64,000 nt of DNA, taken from assembly GCF_009769165.1 (NCBI RefSeq), contig NZ_CP043476.1:930001-994000 (forward strand). The letters run 5' to 3'. Positions 12,066 to 22,415 of the stretch are shown one piece after another. A program made the position numbers and the translations under genes. Under the pieces are notes generated by a model. The model had not been told where the DNA came from and did no database searches. It saw nothing but the letters and a program-made list of their open reading frames with translations. The DNA is from Xanthomonas hyacinthi (lineage in GTDB: Bacteria > Pseudomonadota > Gammaproteobacteria > Xanthomonadales > Xanthomonadaceae). The first letter of the stretch is position 1. Each line of letters begins with the position of its first letter.

Positions 12066-12183
12066 CGGGATGTTCCTCTTGCGACAACGTCTGCCGCAGT
12101 GTGGCCGCGGGCAACGTGCAACCCGGGTGACCATGCCGTGAGCCTGGCGTGGCGGCGCAGCGCAGATCGGTTCAGTGCGGCAT

Positions 12184-12408
12184 TCAGGGAGGCAGCATGC
12201 GCGCGTCGATCGAATGTTTGGCGAGCATCGCCGCCAGCGCCTGGCGCGCCTGCGCGCGATCGCACGGATCCGCGGCATCCAGCACTTCCTGCGCGAGCAC
12301 GCTGAACTGCGGCCAGAATTCGGCGGGATGGCGCAGATGCGCGGTCCATTGCGGCAGCATCGCCGCCAAATTGGCCAGCGCCGCCTGGGTCTGCGCCTGC
12401 GTGTTCAT
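12184..12408 (-). CDS. Unknown 74-residue protein translationally coupled to ndvB
   Basis: Its ATG overlaps the TGA of the cyclic glucan synthase gene (ATGA, 12405-12408), a classic translational-coupling arrangement. The product begins [18 protein letters not shown] and is rich in Ala, Gln and Leu. It has a central aromatic patch ([15 protein letters not shown]) and ends in SIDARMLPP. It has no signal peptide or membrane helix and looks like a small helical cytosolic protein. I recognise no family. The overlap implies a role tied to glucan synthesis, for example a regulatory or assembly partner, but that is inference. Confidence 0.7.
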   Translation of the reverse strand: MNTQAQTQAALANLAAMLPQWTAHLRHPAEFWPQFSVLAQEVLDAADPCDRAQARQALAAMLAKHSIDARMLPP

Positions 12409-15400
12409 GCCGGCGCGCGCGGCTGCCGCCATTGCACGCGATGCACCTGGCCGTCGTCGGCCAGCGCGATGCGCGCGTCGTGCTGGCGCACGCCATCCAC
12501 GAACAGGCCGCTGCCGTCGGCCGCATCGGCGTCGGCGTGCGCGCGATCGGCGGCGCCCTGCAGCAGTTCGATGTGATACGTACTGCTGCCGTGGCGGTAC
12601 TGCAGTTCGCAGCGCTCCCAGTCGGCCGGCAGGCATGGCCGCAGCTGCAGGCTGTCGCCTTCGCGCTGCAGGCCGAGCAGCGATTCGACCAGCAGCCGGT
12701 ACATCCAGCCGGCCGAGCCGGTGTACCAGGTCCAGCCGCCGCGGCCCACGTGCGGCGCCACGCCGTAGACGTCGGCGGCGAGCACGTAGGGTTCGACCTT
12801 GTAGCGCTCGCTGGCCGCCGCATCCAGGCTGTGCTGGATCGGGTTGATCATCCGCGCCAGTTCCCAGGCGCGTTCGCCGTCGCCGAGGTGGGCGAAGGCC
12901 ATCGCCGCCCACACCGCCGCATGCGTGTATTGCCCGCCGTTCTCGCGCACGCCCGGCACGTAGCCGCGGATGTAGCCGGGATCGTGCGCGATGCGGTCGA
13001 ACGGCGGCTCCAGCAGCTGGATCAGGCCGGCGTCGCGCTTGACCAGATGCTGGTCCAGCGCGGCCATCGCCTGCTGCGCGCGCGCCGGTTCGGCCGCGCC
13101 GGACAGCACCGACCAACTCTGCGAGATCGAGTCGATGCGACATTCTTCGTTTTGCGCCGAACCCAGCGCGGTGCCGTCGTCGAACCACGCGCGCCGGTAC
13201 CAGCCGCCATCCCAGGCATGCGCCTCGAGATTGCCGCGCAGCGCATGCCCCGCCGCATCGCACTCGTCGGCGAAAGCGGCGTCGTCGCGGCCGCGCGCCA
13301 GCGCCGCGAACTGCTGCAGCACATGGAACAGGAAGAAGCCCAGCCACACGCTCTCGCCCTTGCCGCCCTCGCCCACCCGGTTCATGCCGTCGTTCCAGTC
13401 GCCGGTGCCGATCAGCGGCAGGCCGCGTTCGCCGAGCAGCGCCATGCCGCGGCGCAGCGCCTGCACGCAGTGCGCGTACAGCGGCGCACGCTGCGGCGAC
13501 GGTGACGGCAGGTCGTAGTACGACTCCTCGTCGGCGCCGACGGCACGGCCTTCGATGTAGCGCACGTCTTCGTCGAGCACGCCGCGGTCGCCGGTGACCT
13601 GCAGGTAGCGGCACGCCGCCAGCGGCAGCCACAGGTAGTCGTCCGCGCAGCGCGTGCGCACGCCGCGGTCCTGCGGCGGGTGCCACCAATGCAGCACGTC
13701 GCCCTGCGGGAACTGGTGCGCGGCACTGGCCAGCAGATGCTCGCGCGCCAGCGCCGGGGTGGCATGGACCAGCGCCATCATGTCCTGCAGCTGGTCGCGG
13801 AAGCCGAACGCGCCGCCGGACTGGTAATAGCCGCTGCGCGCCAGGTAGCGGCAGGCCAGGGTCTGGTACGGCAGCCAGCCGTTGACCAGCAGGTCCACGC
13901 TGGGATCGGGAGTGTGCACCTGCAGCCCGCCGAGCAGCTGCCGCCAATGGATGCGCACCGCGTCCAGCGCGTCGTGCGCGGCATCGCCGCCGCGCATGCG
14001 CCGCGCCAGCTCCAGCGCGGCGGCGTGGTCCTTGCCGGCGCCGAGCCGGAACACGGTCTCGCACTCGGCGCCGGCGGCCAGGCTCAGCGGCACCTGGATC
14101 GCCGCGCACGGATCCAGCCCGGCGCCGAGGCGCCCGGACAGGCGTTCGCGGCGCAGCGCCTGCGGGTCGGCCATGTCGCCGTTGCGGCCGAGGAACTCGC
14201 TGCGGTCGCCTGTGCAGCTGCGCACGGCCGCATCCACGTCGAAGAACGCGGTGCGCGCGGAGAATTCGGCGTTGTACGGATTGCACGCCAGCAGCGCGCC
14301 CTGCGCGCCGTCCTGCGCGCTGACCACGTGCATCTGCGACTTCACCCGCAGATCGCCCAGCACCCATTCCACGTAGCCGGTCGCCGACAGGCGCCGGCTG
14401 CGCCCGGACAGGTTGCGCAGCTTGAGCACCGAGAACTTCACCGCCTCGTGCAGCGCCACGTACACCCACAGTTCGCTGGCGATGCCGTCGTGCACGTGCT
14501 CGTAGACGCTGTAGCCGAAACCGTGGCGGGTGCGGTAGTCGCCTTCGCCGCGGCGTGGCAGCGGCTGCGGCGACCAGACCCGGCCGCTGTCCTCGTCGCG
14601 CAGGTAGAATGCCTCGCCGCAGGCATCGGCGACCGGATCGTTGTGCCACGGCGACAGGCGGAACTCGTGCGCGTTCTCGAACCAGGTATAGCCGGCGGCG
14701 CTCTCGCTGAGCACCGTGCCCAGTTGCGCATTGGCCAGCACGTTGGACCACGGCGCCGGGGTCGGCGCGCCCTCGCGCAGCGCGATCAGGTATTCGCGGC
14801 CGTCGGCGGCGAAGGCGCCGGTGCCGTTGTCGAACAGCACCTCGGCCTGCGCCGGCGCGAACGGCCACGGATCCGCGTGGATGTCGGCCGCGGCCGCGGG
14901 CGGCGCCGGCGCCTGCGCCTGCGCCTGCGCCTCGGCCAGCGCGGCGGCCGGCAGCGGCACCAGTTCGGGCACGCCGCGCGGCGGCGGCAGGTGCCGGCCG
15001 ATCTGCGCGGCCAGGGTGCCGCGCTGGTCGCTGACGATGACCCGCGCCACCACCTGCAGCAGGATGCGGTCTTCCTGCGAGATGTTCTGCACCGGGCGCA
15101 CGAAGATGCCGCCGGGGCGTTCCAGCACGCTGGCGTCCGGATCGGCCGCGATCATGCCCAGAATCTGCTCCTGCAGCTGCTGCCGGTAGCCGCTCTGGCT
15201 CTCGTTCCAGATCACCAGGTCCGCATGCAGGCCCTTGAGCCGCCAGTACGCGTGCGCCTGCACCATCTGCCGCACCAGCTCGATGTTGTCGGCATCGCCG
15301 ATCTGCAGCAGCGCGATCGGCAGGTCGCCGGAGATCGCATGGCCCCACAGCCCGGACTGGCCGCGCCGGTTCTGCAACAGCAGTTCGCTGTCGGCGCGCA

Positions 15401-18400
15401 GCGCCGGATGCACGTACACCATCAGCCCGGCCAGTCGCTCGTACAGCTGCGCATCGGCCTGCGAGGCGTTGATCTGGCGGCGCACCACCTGGCTGTGGGT
15501 CCAGGCCAGATCGAACACGCGGTCGGCCAGGCGCCGGTCGCGGTACTTGTCGATCAGCGCCGTGCAGGCGGCGCGGTCGCCGCCGACGCCGTAGACCATG
15601 TCGATCATCGCGGTCTGCTCCGGCGCCAGCACGATCCGGCAGCGGATCGCGACCACCGGGTCGAGCACCGAGCCGGCCGTGTCGGACAGTACCGCGTCCT
15701 CGCGCAGCGCGCGCGGGCTGCGCGCCGTATTGCCGCGGCCGAGAAAGCGTGCGCGGTCGGTCTCGTAGGAAATCGCGCCGATGTGGGCATCGTGCACCGC
15801 CACCAGATGGAACATCCACGGCGCCACCTCGTCGTGCGCGCGGGTGCGCCGCGTGCACAGCAGCGCCTGCGTGTCGCGGGCGATCTCGGTCTGCACGAAC
15901 AGGTTGCTGAAGGCCGGATGCAGCTCGTCGGCGATGGCCGGCGCCAGCACCACTTCGGCATAGGTGGTGATCTCGATGGTGCGCGGCTGCCGCGAGCGGT
16001 TGCTGACCCGCAGCCGGCGCAGTTCGATGTCGTCCTCGGCGGAGATCGCCACTTCCAGGTGCGTGTCGAAGCCGCGCTTGCGACCGCGGAACTCGGCCTT
16101 GGCATCGGAGAAGATCGCCTCGTAGTGCTCCACCGCCACCGCGGTGGGCTGGTAGGCGGCCGACCAGTAGTCGCCGCTGTCCACGTCGCGCAGGTAGCAG
16201 AAGCTGCCCCAGTGGTCGCGGGTGCCGTCCTCGCGCCAGCGGGTGATGGCCATGTCGCGCATGCGGCTGTAGCCGCCGCCGGCGCTGGTCAGCAGGCCGT
16301 GGTAGCGGCCGTTGGAGAGCAGCTGCACCGCCGGCCGCAGCGCGCTGGGATCGCGGAACACGCGCAGCTGGGTCTCGCCCTCGCGCGCGTCCTGGGCATT
16401 GCGCTGCGCGGCGCCGTCCGCTTCCAGCGGATGGAATACGCCCACGCGCGGAATCCGTTCCTGCAGCAACAGCAAGGTGGCCTGGAATTCGGCATCGGCG
16501 GCGAAGCGCTTCTGCATCGGCTGCTCGCGCAGCAGGTGATCCAGCGCCAGCAGGCCCATGCCCTGGTGATGCGCCATGTACGAGCGGATCAGCGCATGCT
16601 CCTGGCCCGGCGGTACCCGGCTGGGGGTGTAGTCGATCGCCTCGTGCAGGCCGAAGCGGCCGCCGAAGCCGGCCGCGGCCAGCCGCTGCAGATTGCTGCA
16701 GGCCGCTTCCGGGGCCACCATCAGCGCCATCATGCTGGCGTACGGCGCGATCACCAGATCGTCGCCAAGCCCGCGCTTGAGGCCCAGCCCGGGCACGCCG
16801 AACGCGCGGTACTGGTAGTTCATCCGCGCATCGACCGCGTTGTAGCCGGACTCGGACACGCCCCACGGCAGCGCATGCCGCGCACCGTGCGCGATCTGCG
16901 CGTTGACCGCATGCACCGCGGTCTGGTCGAGCAAGGTGTCGGCATAGCTGGGCATCACCAGCTGCGGCATCAGGTACTCGAACATCGAGCCGCTCCACGA
17001 CAGCAGCGTCGCCTCGCCATCGACCTCGGTGAGCTGGCGCCCGAGCGCGAACCAGCTTTCCTGCGGCAGCTGGCCCTGGGCGATGGCGACGAAGCTGCAC
17101 AGCCGCGCCTCCGACGCCAGCAGGTCGTAATAGCCCTGGTCCAGGCGCCGCTCGTCGACGTTGTAGCCGATCGCCAGCAGGCGCCGCGCCGGGTCGTAGA
17201 GGAAGCCGTATTCCATCAGCGACAGCTGCCCGGCGATGTGCGCCAGGCGCTCGAGCTGATGGATGCGCGCGCGCGCGCGCTCGGCCGCCTCGGCGCTGCG
17301 GGTCTGCGCCGCCAGCTCACGCAAGGTCGACAGCGGCGTTTCGGTGGCGGCGGACATCGACGCGGCGTCGGGCTGGTCGGCCGCCGTCGCCCATGGCGCG
17401 AACTCGCGCAGTTCCTGCTGCGCGGCGCTGCACGCGTCCAGCAAGACCTGCGGCCAGTGCGGCGCCAGCGCATCGGCGGATTGCTCGGCCGTGGGCAGCG
17501 GCGGCGGCCACAGTTCGGCGATTGCCGCCGCCTGCGCAGCCAGCGCGCACAGCACCCGCCAGGTTTGCGCCAGCGTGTGCGGCGGGACCGCGCGCAGCAC
17601 GTCCAGGCGCAGCTCGAAGTCATGCAGCGCCGGCTGCAGCGCGGTAGCCACGACAGGGTCGGCAGCTGCGGCCTCGCGCAGCACGCCAAGCGTGTCGGCC
17701 AGGCCGTCGAAGCTGGCCGCAGCCAGCAACGGCGCATCGCACAGCGCCAGCAGGCCCTGGCGCAGGGTCAGCAGATGCCCGGCCAGGTTGCCGCTGTCCA
17801 CCGTCGACAGGTAGGCCGGCGGCAGCGGCAGCAGGGTCTCGGTGTCGTACCAGTTGTAGAAATGGCCGCGGTGGCGCGGCAGCGTCTCCATCGTCGCCAG
17901 GGTCAGCCGGGTGCGCTCGAGCACCCCGCCCGGCTGCAGGTAGCCCAGGTCGTAGGCGGCCAGGTTGCCGAGCAGGGCCAGGCCGATGTTGGTCGGCGAG
18001 GTGCGCCGCGCCACCACCAGCTGCGGATGTTCCTGCACGTTGTCCGGCGGCAGCCAATGGTCCTGCGCGCGCATGTGCACTTCGAAGAACGCCCAGGTAC
18101 GGCGCGACAGCCGGCCGAGGAAGGCGCGCTGCGGCGGCGCCAGCTGCGCGCGACGCGGCGCGGCGGCATGCCCCAGCCACGCCATCAGCACCGGCGCGGC
18201 GATCCACAGCGCCAGGATCGGCGCGGCGACCCACAGCGCATGCGGCTGCCGCCAGGCCAGCAAGAGCAGCAGCGCCAGCGCGCACAGCGCCGCCGGTGCC
18301 ATCCCGCCCAGCTCGGCCGCATTGCCGCGGCCGAGGCTGCGCGCCACATCGCTGGACGCATGCCATTGCAGCAAGTGGCGCCGGCTGAGCAGCACGCGCC

Positions 18401-21182
18401 ACAGCGTGCGCGCGATCGCCAGCGCGGCGTAGCCGGCCTCGTACGGCAGGCAGGCCAGCGCCACCAGCGCGCGCTGCAGCTGCGTCGCCACCGCCTTGGC
18501 CAGCGTGCCCAGGTGCATGCGCCAGCCCATGTCCGACGGCTTGGCAACCAGGTCGTGCAGCGCCGGCACCACGATCGGCAGCACGAACAGGCCCAGCAGC
18601 CACGCGGTCCACGCCATCGGCCGCGGCAGCCACAGCCAGCCGGTCGCCAGCAGCGCGGTGGCGGCGAGCGGCACCAGGCTGCGGCGCAGGTTGTCCAGCA
18701 GCTTGCCGCGCGACAACGTGGACAGCGGATTGCGCCGGTAGCGGCCGGTGGCATCCGGCACCCACGGCAGCAGCCACGGCAGCAGCTGCCAGTCGCCGCG
18801 GATCCAGCGCGCGCGGCGCTTCACGTCGGCCGCGTAGCGCGCCGGATAGTCCTCGAACAGGCGCACGTCGCTGACCAGGCCGGCGCGCGCGTAGCAGCCT
18901 TCCAGCAGGTCGTGGCTGAGGATGCGGTTGTCGGGCAGGCGGCCGTCGAGCGCCTGCTCGAACGCATCCACGTCGTAGATGCCCTTGCCGACGAACGAGC
19001 CTTCGCCGAACAGGTCCTGGTACACGTCGGACACGGTGCGCGTATACGGGTCGATGCCCGGCTCGCTGCCGAACAGGCGCGCATAGCGGGTGATGCGATG
19101 GCCGCTCATGCTGCTGCCCACGCTCGGCTGCAGGATGCCGTAGCCGCGGGTCACCCGGCCCAGCGCCGGATCGATGCGCGCGCGGTTCAGCGGGTGCGCC
19201 AGGGTCGCGACGAACTCGCGCGCCGCGTCGCGCGGCAGCCGCGTGTCCGCGTCCAGGGTGATCACGTAACGCACCTGCGCCAGCAGCGCGGTCGCGCCGA
19301 TCACCGCGCTGAAATCGGCATCGGCCGCGCCGCCGCGCAACAGCCGGTTCAGCGCCGCCAGCTTGCCGCGCTTGCGCTCGTGGCCGATCCAGGCGCGTTC
19401 GCCGGCGCTCCACAGGCGCGGGCGATGCAGCAGCAGGAAGCGGTCGTCGCTTTCCGGCGCGTAGCGCTGGTTGAGGCGCACGATGTGCTGCGCCGCATGC
19501 GCGAGCAGCGCCGCGTCGCCGGGCAGCGTCGCCTGCGCGGCATCCAGGAAATCGGTCAGCAGCGCGAAATGCAGCTGCGCATCGCGGTTGGCCAGGAACC
19601 GCACTTCCAGCGCCTCGGCCAGTTCGTCGATCGTGGCTGCGTCGCTGAGCAGGCTTGGCACCACCACCAGGGTGCGTGCGCCGGCCGGCATGCCCTTGGA
19701 AAAATCCATCCGCGGCAGCGTGCGCGGCGCCACCAGCAGCGTCGCCGCCCAGTTGACCAGCGCCACGCCCAGTTCGCTGAACACCAGTGCGCCGAGCAGC
19801 GCGGTCGTCGCCCACAGCCATGCCGGCACCGCGGCCAGCGCATGCAGCTGCTCGAGCAGGGTCCAGCTGCCGAATGCGGCGATCGCCGCGATCGGCAGCA
19901 GATAGACGGGCAGCGGCAACGTGCGCCGCGCCACGTAGGGCCGGCGGCGCGCACGCGGCAGCGCGGCGATCGCCGCCGGCAGGTCGCGCTGGCCGTCGTC
20001 GACCAGGTAGTAGCCGACATGGCGCCGGTCGTCCACGGCCGCCGCCTGCGCCAGCTGCAGCACGCACGCGGCCACCGCCTCCTCGCTGGCGCCGCTGCGC
20101 CGCGCCAGCAGCTCGACGCTGTGCCGGTAGCTGTCGCGGGTCTGGAAGTCCATCTGCGCGTAGGTGCCGTGCGGGTCGCGGCGCAGATGCGCTTCGACCA
20201 CGCTCAGCTCCTCGACGAAATCGCGCCAATCCATCGTCGCCAGCAAGCGCAGGCTGGCGATGCTGTTGCTGATCGAGACCTGGTCGGCGGCCTGCTGCTG
20301 GCTTTCCGCATGCACCATGTCGTCGATGCGCTGGCCGCCGTCGGCCAGCCACTGCTCGACCCAGGTCACCGGCATCGCCAGCACCCCGCCGCGCCCGTGC
20401 AGCCCGCGCACCAGTTCGGCCACGAATGCGCCGGACAGCGGCGGCTGCGAGCGCGCCATGTCCGCGACCACCAGCACCACGCTCTTGGGATCCTGCACGG
20501 CGGTGCTGTTGAGCCGTTCGGCCCAGTCGCTGGCCAGGCGGTGGTCGATGCCGTCGCGCATCACCCGCGCCGCGACCCGGCGCAGGTTTTCCAGCAGGCC
20601 CAGGCGCAGCATGATCGGAATCGCCCACAGCTCGCCCAGCTTCAGCGGCGTCACCGTCTGGTAGGCGGCGATGAAGCGGCTGGCGGTGTCGGCATCGATG
20701 CGCCCGTCGCCGTGGGCGATCGCATCCATCGACAACGCGTAGACCCGCGGCAATCCTGCCGACGCCCCCTGCGCCAGCGCCGGCAGCTGGCGGCTGTAGC
20801 CGGCCGGCAGATGCCGCCGCGCGATCAGGATCTGCTCTTCGACCAGGTAGAAGTTGTCCAGCAGCCACTCGCCGGCCGGGGTGACGCGGATGTCGTCGCG
20901 GACCATCGCCGCGAGCATCGCCAGGGCGTCGCGCAGCACGTCCTCGTTCTGTTTCAGCCGCGCCAGCAACACCTCGGCGCTGCGCCCGCCGCGCACCCGA
21001 TGGGTCCGCGCCAGCGCTGCGCCGTGCGCGGCCATCTGTTCGGCGCTGAGCAGCTGCGCGCGCAGCGGCTCTTCGGCCAGCGGCCGCGCGCGGCCATGCC
21101 GCAGGAATCGCGCGCGCATGCCGGAGAGGCCACGCCGATAAGGAAGCAGCCGTTTACGCAACGCACGCCAGGGGGACGCCAT
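12405..21182 (-). CDS. ndvB: Cyclic beta-1,2-glucan synthase
   Basis: A 2925-residue membrane enzyme, matching the ~2800-2900 residues of NdvB/ChvB. It makes periplasmic cyclic glucans from UDP-glucose. A long N-terminal cytosolic part is followed by membrane helices near residues 425-480. The glycosyltransferase (GT84-like) domain has YVITLDADTRLP with D644 and D646. A second helix cluster follows near residues 800-1010. A glucoamylase-like domain lies around 1300-1450 (GYNVDERRLDQGYYDLLASE). The C-terminal GH94-like phosphorylase domain has GTGDWNDGMNRVGEGGKGES, with D2598 in the place of the family's acid. The start giving MASPWRALRKR is chosen over an ATG ten codons upstream. Xanthomonas NdvB has been linked to virulence and osmoadaptation. 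Confidence 0.94.
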   Translation of the reverse strand: MASPWRALRKRLLPYRRGLSGMRARFLRHGRARPLAEEPLRAQLLSAEQMAAHGAALARTHRVRGGRSAEVLLARLKQNEDVLRDALAMLAAMVRDDIRVTPAGEWLLDNFYLVEEQILIARRHLPAGYSRQLPALAQGASAGLPRVYALSMDAIAHGDGRIDADTASRFIAAYQTVTPLKLGELWAIPIMLRLGLLENLRRVAARVMRDGIDHRLASDWAERLNSTAVQDPKSVVLVVADMARSQPPLSGAFVAELVRGLHGRGGVLAMPVTWVEQWLADGGQRIDDMVHAESQQQAADQVSISNSIASLRLLATMDWRDFVEELSVVEAHLRRDPHGTYAQMDFQTRDSYRHSVELLARRSGASEEAVAACVLQLAQAAAVDDRRHVGYYLVDDGQRDLPAAIAALPRARRRPYVARRTLPLPVYLLPIAAIAAFGSWTLLEQLHALAAVPAWLWATTALLGALVFSELGVALVNWAATLLVAPRTLPRMDFSKGMPAGARTLVVVPSLLSDAATIDELAEALEVRFLANRDAQLHFALLTDFLDAAQATLPGDAALLAHAAQHIVRLNQRYAPESDDRFLLLHRPRLWSAGERAWIGHERKRGKLAALNRLLRGGAADADFSAVIGATALLAQVRYVITLDADTRLPRDAAREFVATLAHPLNRARIDPALGRVTRGYGILQPSVGSSMSGHRITRYARLFGSEPGIDPYTRTVSDVYQDLFGEGSFVGKGIYDVDAFEQALDGRLPDNRILSHDLLEGCYARAGLVSDVRLFEDYPARYAADVKRRARWIRGDWQLLPWLLPWVPDATGRYRRNPLSTLSRGKLLDNLRRSLVPLAATALLATGWLWLPRPMAWTAWLLGLFVLPIVVPALHDLVAKPSDMGWRMHLGTLAKAVATQLQRALVALACLPYEAGYAALAIARTLWRVLLSRRHLLQWHASSDVARSLGRGNAAELGGMAPAALCALALLLLLAWRQPHALWVAAPILALWIAAPVLMAWLGHAAAPRRAQLAPPQRAFLGRLSRRTWAFFEVHMRAQDHWLPPDNVQEHPQLVVARRTSPTNIGLALLGNLAAYDLGYLQPGGVLERTRLTLATMETLPRHRGHFYNWYDTETLLPLPPAYLSTVDSGNLAGHLLTLRQGLLALCDAPLLAAASFDGLADTLGVLREAAAADPVVATALQPALHDFELRLDVLRAVPPHTLAQTWRVLCALAAQAAAIAELWPPPLPTAEQSADALAPHWPQVLLDACSAAQQELREFAPWATAADQPDAASMSAATETPLSTLRELAAQTRSAEAAERARARIHQLERLAHIAGQLSLMEYGFLYDPARRLLAIGYNVDERRLDQGYYDLLASEARLCSFVAIAQGQLPQESWFALGRQLTEVDGEATLLSWSGSMFEYLMPQLVMPSYADTLLDQTAVHAVNAQIAHGARHALPWGVSESGYNAVDARMNYQYRAFGVPGLGLKRGLGDDLVIAPYASMMALMVAPEAACSNLQRLAAAGFGGRFGLHEAIDYTPSRVPPGQEHALIRSYMAHHQGMGLLALDHLLREQPMQKRFAADAEFQATLLLLQERIPRVGVFHPLEADGAAQRNAQDAREGETQLRVFRDPSALRPAVQLLSNGRYHGLLTSAGGGYSRMRDMAITRWREDGTRDHWGSFCYLRDVDSGDYWSAAYQPTAVAVEHYEAIFSDAKAEFRGRKRGFDTHLEVAISAEDDIELRRLRVSNRSRQPRTIEITTYAEVVLAPAIADELHPAFSNLFVQTEIARDTQALLCTRRTRAHDEVAPWMFHLVAVHDAHIGAISYETDRARFLGRGNTARSPRALREDAVLSDTAGSVLDPVVAIRCRIVLAPEQTAMIDMVYGVGGDRAACTALIDKYRDRRLADRVFDLAWTHSQVVRRQINASQADAQLYERLAGLMVYVHPALRADSELLLQNRRGQSGLWGHAISGDLPIALLQIGDADNIELVRQMVQAHAYWRLKGLHADLVIWNESQSGYRQQLQEQILGMIAADPDASVLERPGGIFVRPVQNISQEDRILLQVVARVIVSDQRGTLAAQIGRHLPPPRGVPELVPLPAAALAEAQAQAQAPAPPAAAADIHADPWPFAPAQAEVLFDNGTGAFAADGREYLIALREGAPTPAPWSNVLANAQLGTVLSESAAGYTWFENAHEFRLSPWHNDPVADACGEAFYLRDEDSGRVWSPQPLPRRGEGDYRTRHGFGYSVYEHVHDGIASELWVYVALHEAVKFSVLKLRNLSGRSRRLSATGYVEWVLGDLRVKSQMHVVSAQDGAQGALLACNPYNAEFSARTAFFDVDAAVRSCTGDRSEFLGRNGDMADPQALRRERLSGRLGAGLDPCAAIQVPLSLAAGAECETVFRLGAGKDHAAALELARRMRGGDAAHDALDAVRIHWRQLLGGLQVHTPDPSVDLLVNGWLPYQTLACRYLARSGYYQSGGAFGFRDQLQDMMALVHATPALAREHLLASAAHQFPQGDVLHWWHPPQDRGVRTRCADDYLWLPLAACRYLQVTGDRGVLDEDVRYIEGRAVGADEESYYDLPSPSPQRAPLYAHCVQALRRGMALLGERGLPLIGTGDWNDGMNRVGEGGKGESVWLGFFLFHVLQQFAALARGRDDAAFADECDAAGHALRGNLEAHAWDGGWYRRAWFDDGTALGSAQNEECRIDSISQSWSVLSGAAEPARAQQAMAALDQHLVKRDAGLIQLLEPPFDRIAHDPGYIRGYVPGVRENGGQYTHAAVWAAMAFAHLGDGERAWELARMINPIQHSLDAAASERYKVEPYVLAADVYGVAPHVGRGGWTWYTGSAGWMYRLLVESLLGLQREGDSLQLRPCLPADWERCELQYRHGSSTYHIELLQGAADRAHADADAADGSGLFVDGVRQHDARIALADDGQVHRVQWRQPRAPA

Positions 21183-21567
21183 GATGATCCAGAGGGGCCA
21201 CAGAGCCCGCATGGCTCCAGACTTAGCAGTCGCGGGCAGCGCCGGGCGTGAATGCGAGCAGCGCGCTGCGCGCCGCTGCCGATCGTGCTGGCGTCGCTGC
21301 GCGAGACACAGCCGCGCTGCGGTTGACGCTGCGGTCGACGCGCGGCGCGCCGATGACGTTCAGGTGCCGATGCATGCGTCGCCGCCGCTCGGCGCAATGT
21401 GCTGCGATTGCGGTGCGATTGCGCAGAAGGCAGATGCCGCAAAGCTAGGCCAACACGCCCCGACGATGGCCAATGGCGGCGGCGACGGTACGTCGCGCGC
21501 GCACCGCGTACGCGCATGACGCCGCAGCGCCGACAACGGAGGCGTTACGCCAGCAGCGACGACCGGC
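21183..21567. other. Spacer between ndvB and the FadR-type regulator gene
   Basis: About 385 bases upstream of ndvB and downstream of the minus-strand regulator. The short open frames here have no coding character. I see no repeat, terminator with T-run or clear promoter; it must carry the ndvB promoter. Confidence 0.45.
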
Positions 21568-22311
21568 TCAGATCCGCGTGGTGGCCAGGAAGCGCTCGCG
21601 GTCCTGCTGGGTGCGGCGGCGGATCTCGGCCAGGGCCTGGCTCTCGGTGGCTTCCAGCATCGACTCGAACAGGCGCTGGAAGTGATTGCGCATCGCGTTG
21701 CGCGAGGCGGCCGGATCGCGCGTCTTCAACGCCTCCAGGATCGCGGCGTGCTCGTCGGTGCGGGTCGCATCGTGCTGGTGGCAGACGTGCGCATACACCT
21801 GGCGCACCCGCGGCAGTTCGTTGCGCATGCGCCAGATCAGGTGGATGCAGTATTCCACCACCGGGTTGCCGGACAGGCGCGCGATGCTCAGATGGAAACG
21901 GCGGTCGTATTCGCCGGCCATTTCCTCGGTGGTGGCCGGATCGGACATCGCCGTCACCAGGGTCTGCAGTTCCTCGATGTCGGCGTCTGTCAGCCGGCCG
22001 GCGGCCAGCGCCGCGGCTTCGGCCTCGATCACCGTGCGCGCGGCGGTCAGGTCGAAGGCGGTGACGTCGGGCAGCGCGCCCTGCGCATCGATCGGGCGCG
22101 GCCGCACGTACACGCCCGAGCCGGTCTTGATCGCGATCCAGCCCTGCGCTTCCAGCGCGATCTCGGCCTCGCGGATGGTCACCCGGCTGACCCCGAACCG
22201 CTCGGCCAGATCGCGCTCGCCCGGCAGCCGCGAACCGGTCGGGAATTCTCCCGATTCGATCAGCGTCAGGATCTTTGCGGCGATGGATTGGTAGAGGCGG
22301 CTTTCGGACAT
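21568..22311 (-). CDS. GntR-family (FadR subfamily) transcriptional regulator of the alginate locus
   Basis: A 247-residue protein with an N-terminal winged helix (TGSRLPGERDLAERFGVSRV, then IREAEIALEAQGWI). A helical FCD ligand-binding domain spans about residues 90-230, with D-R-R-F-H-L as the usual metal or ligand-binding motif. FadR-type regulators of uronate use (UxuR, ExuR) bind ATTGGTAT/ATACCAAT palindromes. Matching half-sites lie in the divergent promoter region of this locus. It probably represses the lyase and receptor genes until an alginate-derived ketosugar acid binds. It is transcribed in the same direction as the TonB-dependent receptor, 104 bases downstream, so may be cotranscribed. 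The ribosome binding site is weak. Confidence 0.88.
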   Translation of the reverse strand: MSESRLYQSIAAKILTLIESGEFPTGSRLPGERDLAERFGVSRVTIREAEIALEAQGWIAIKTGSGVYVRPRPIDAQGALPDVTAFDLTAARTVIEAEAAALAAGRLTDADIEELQTLVTAMSDPATTEEMAGEYDRRFHLSIARLSGNPVVEYCIHLIWRMRNELPRVRQVYAHVCHQHDATRTDEHAAILEALKTRDPAASRNAMRNHFQRLFESMLEATESQALAEIRRRTQQDRERFLATTRI

Positions 22312-22415
22312 TCGAGCATGGACCCGTCGGTGAATTCCACAGCGGCGCCGGGACGACGCGCCGGCGCCTGCTGCGGCTCGAAAAACGGCGCGACCCGGGA
22401 GCCGCGCCGCTGCGT

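Noticed and set aside
13680..21251. A 2523-codon open frame on the plus strand opposite ndvB
   Set aside because: It is antisense to a well-supported gene, has Arg/Gln/His/Ala-rich composition without motifs, and long antisense frames are expected at this GC content.
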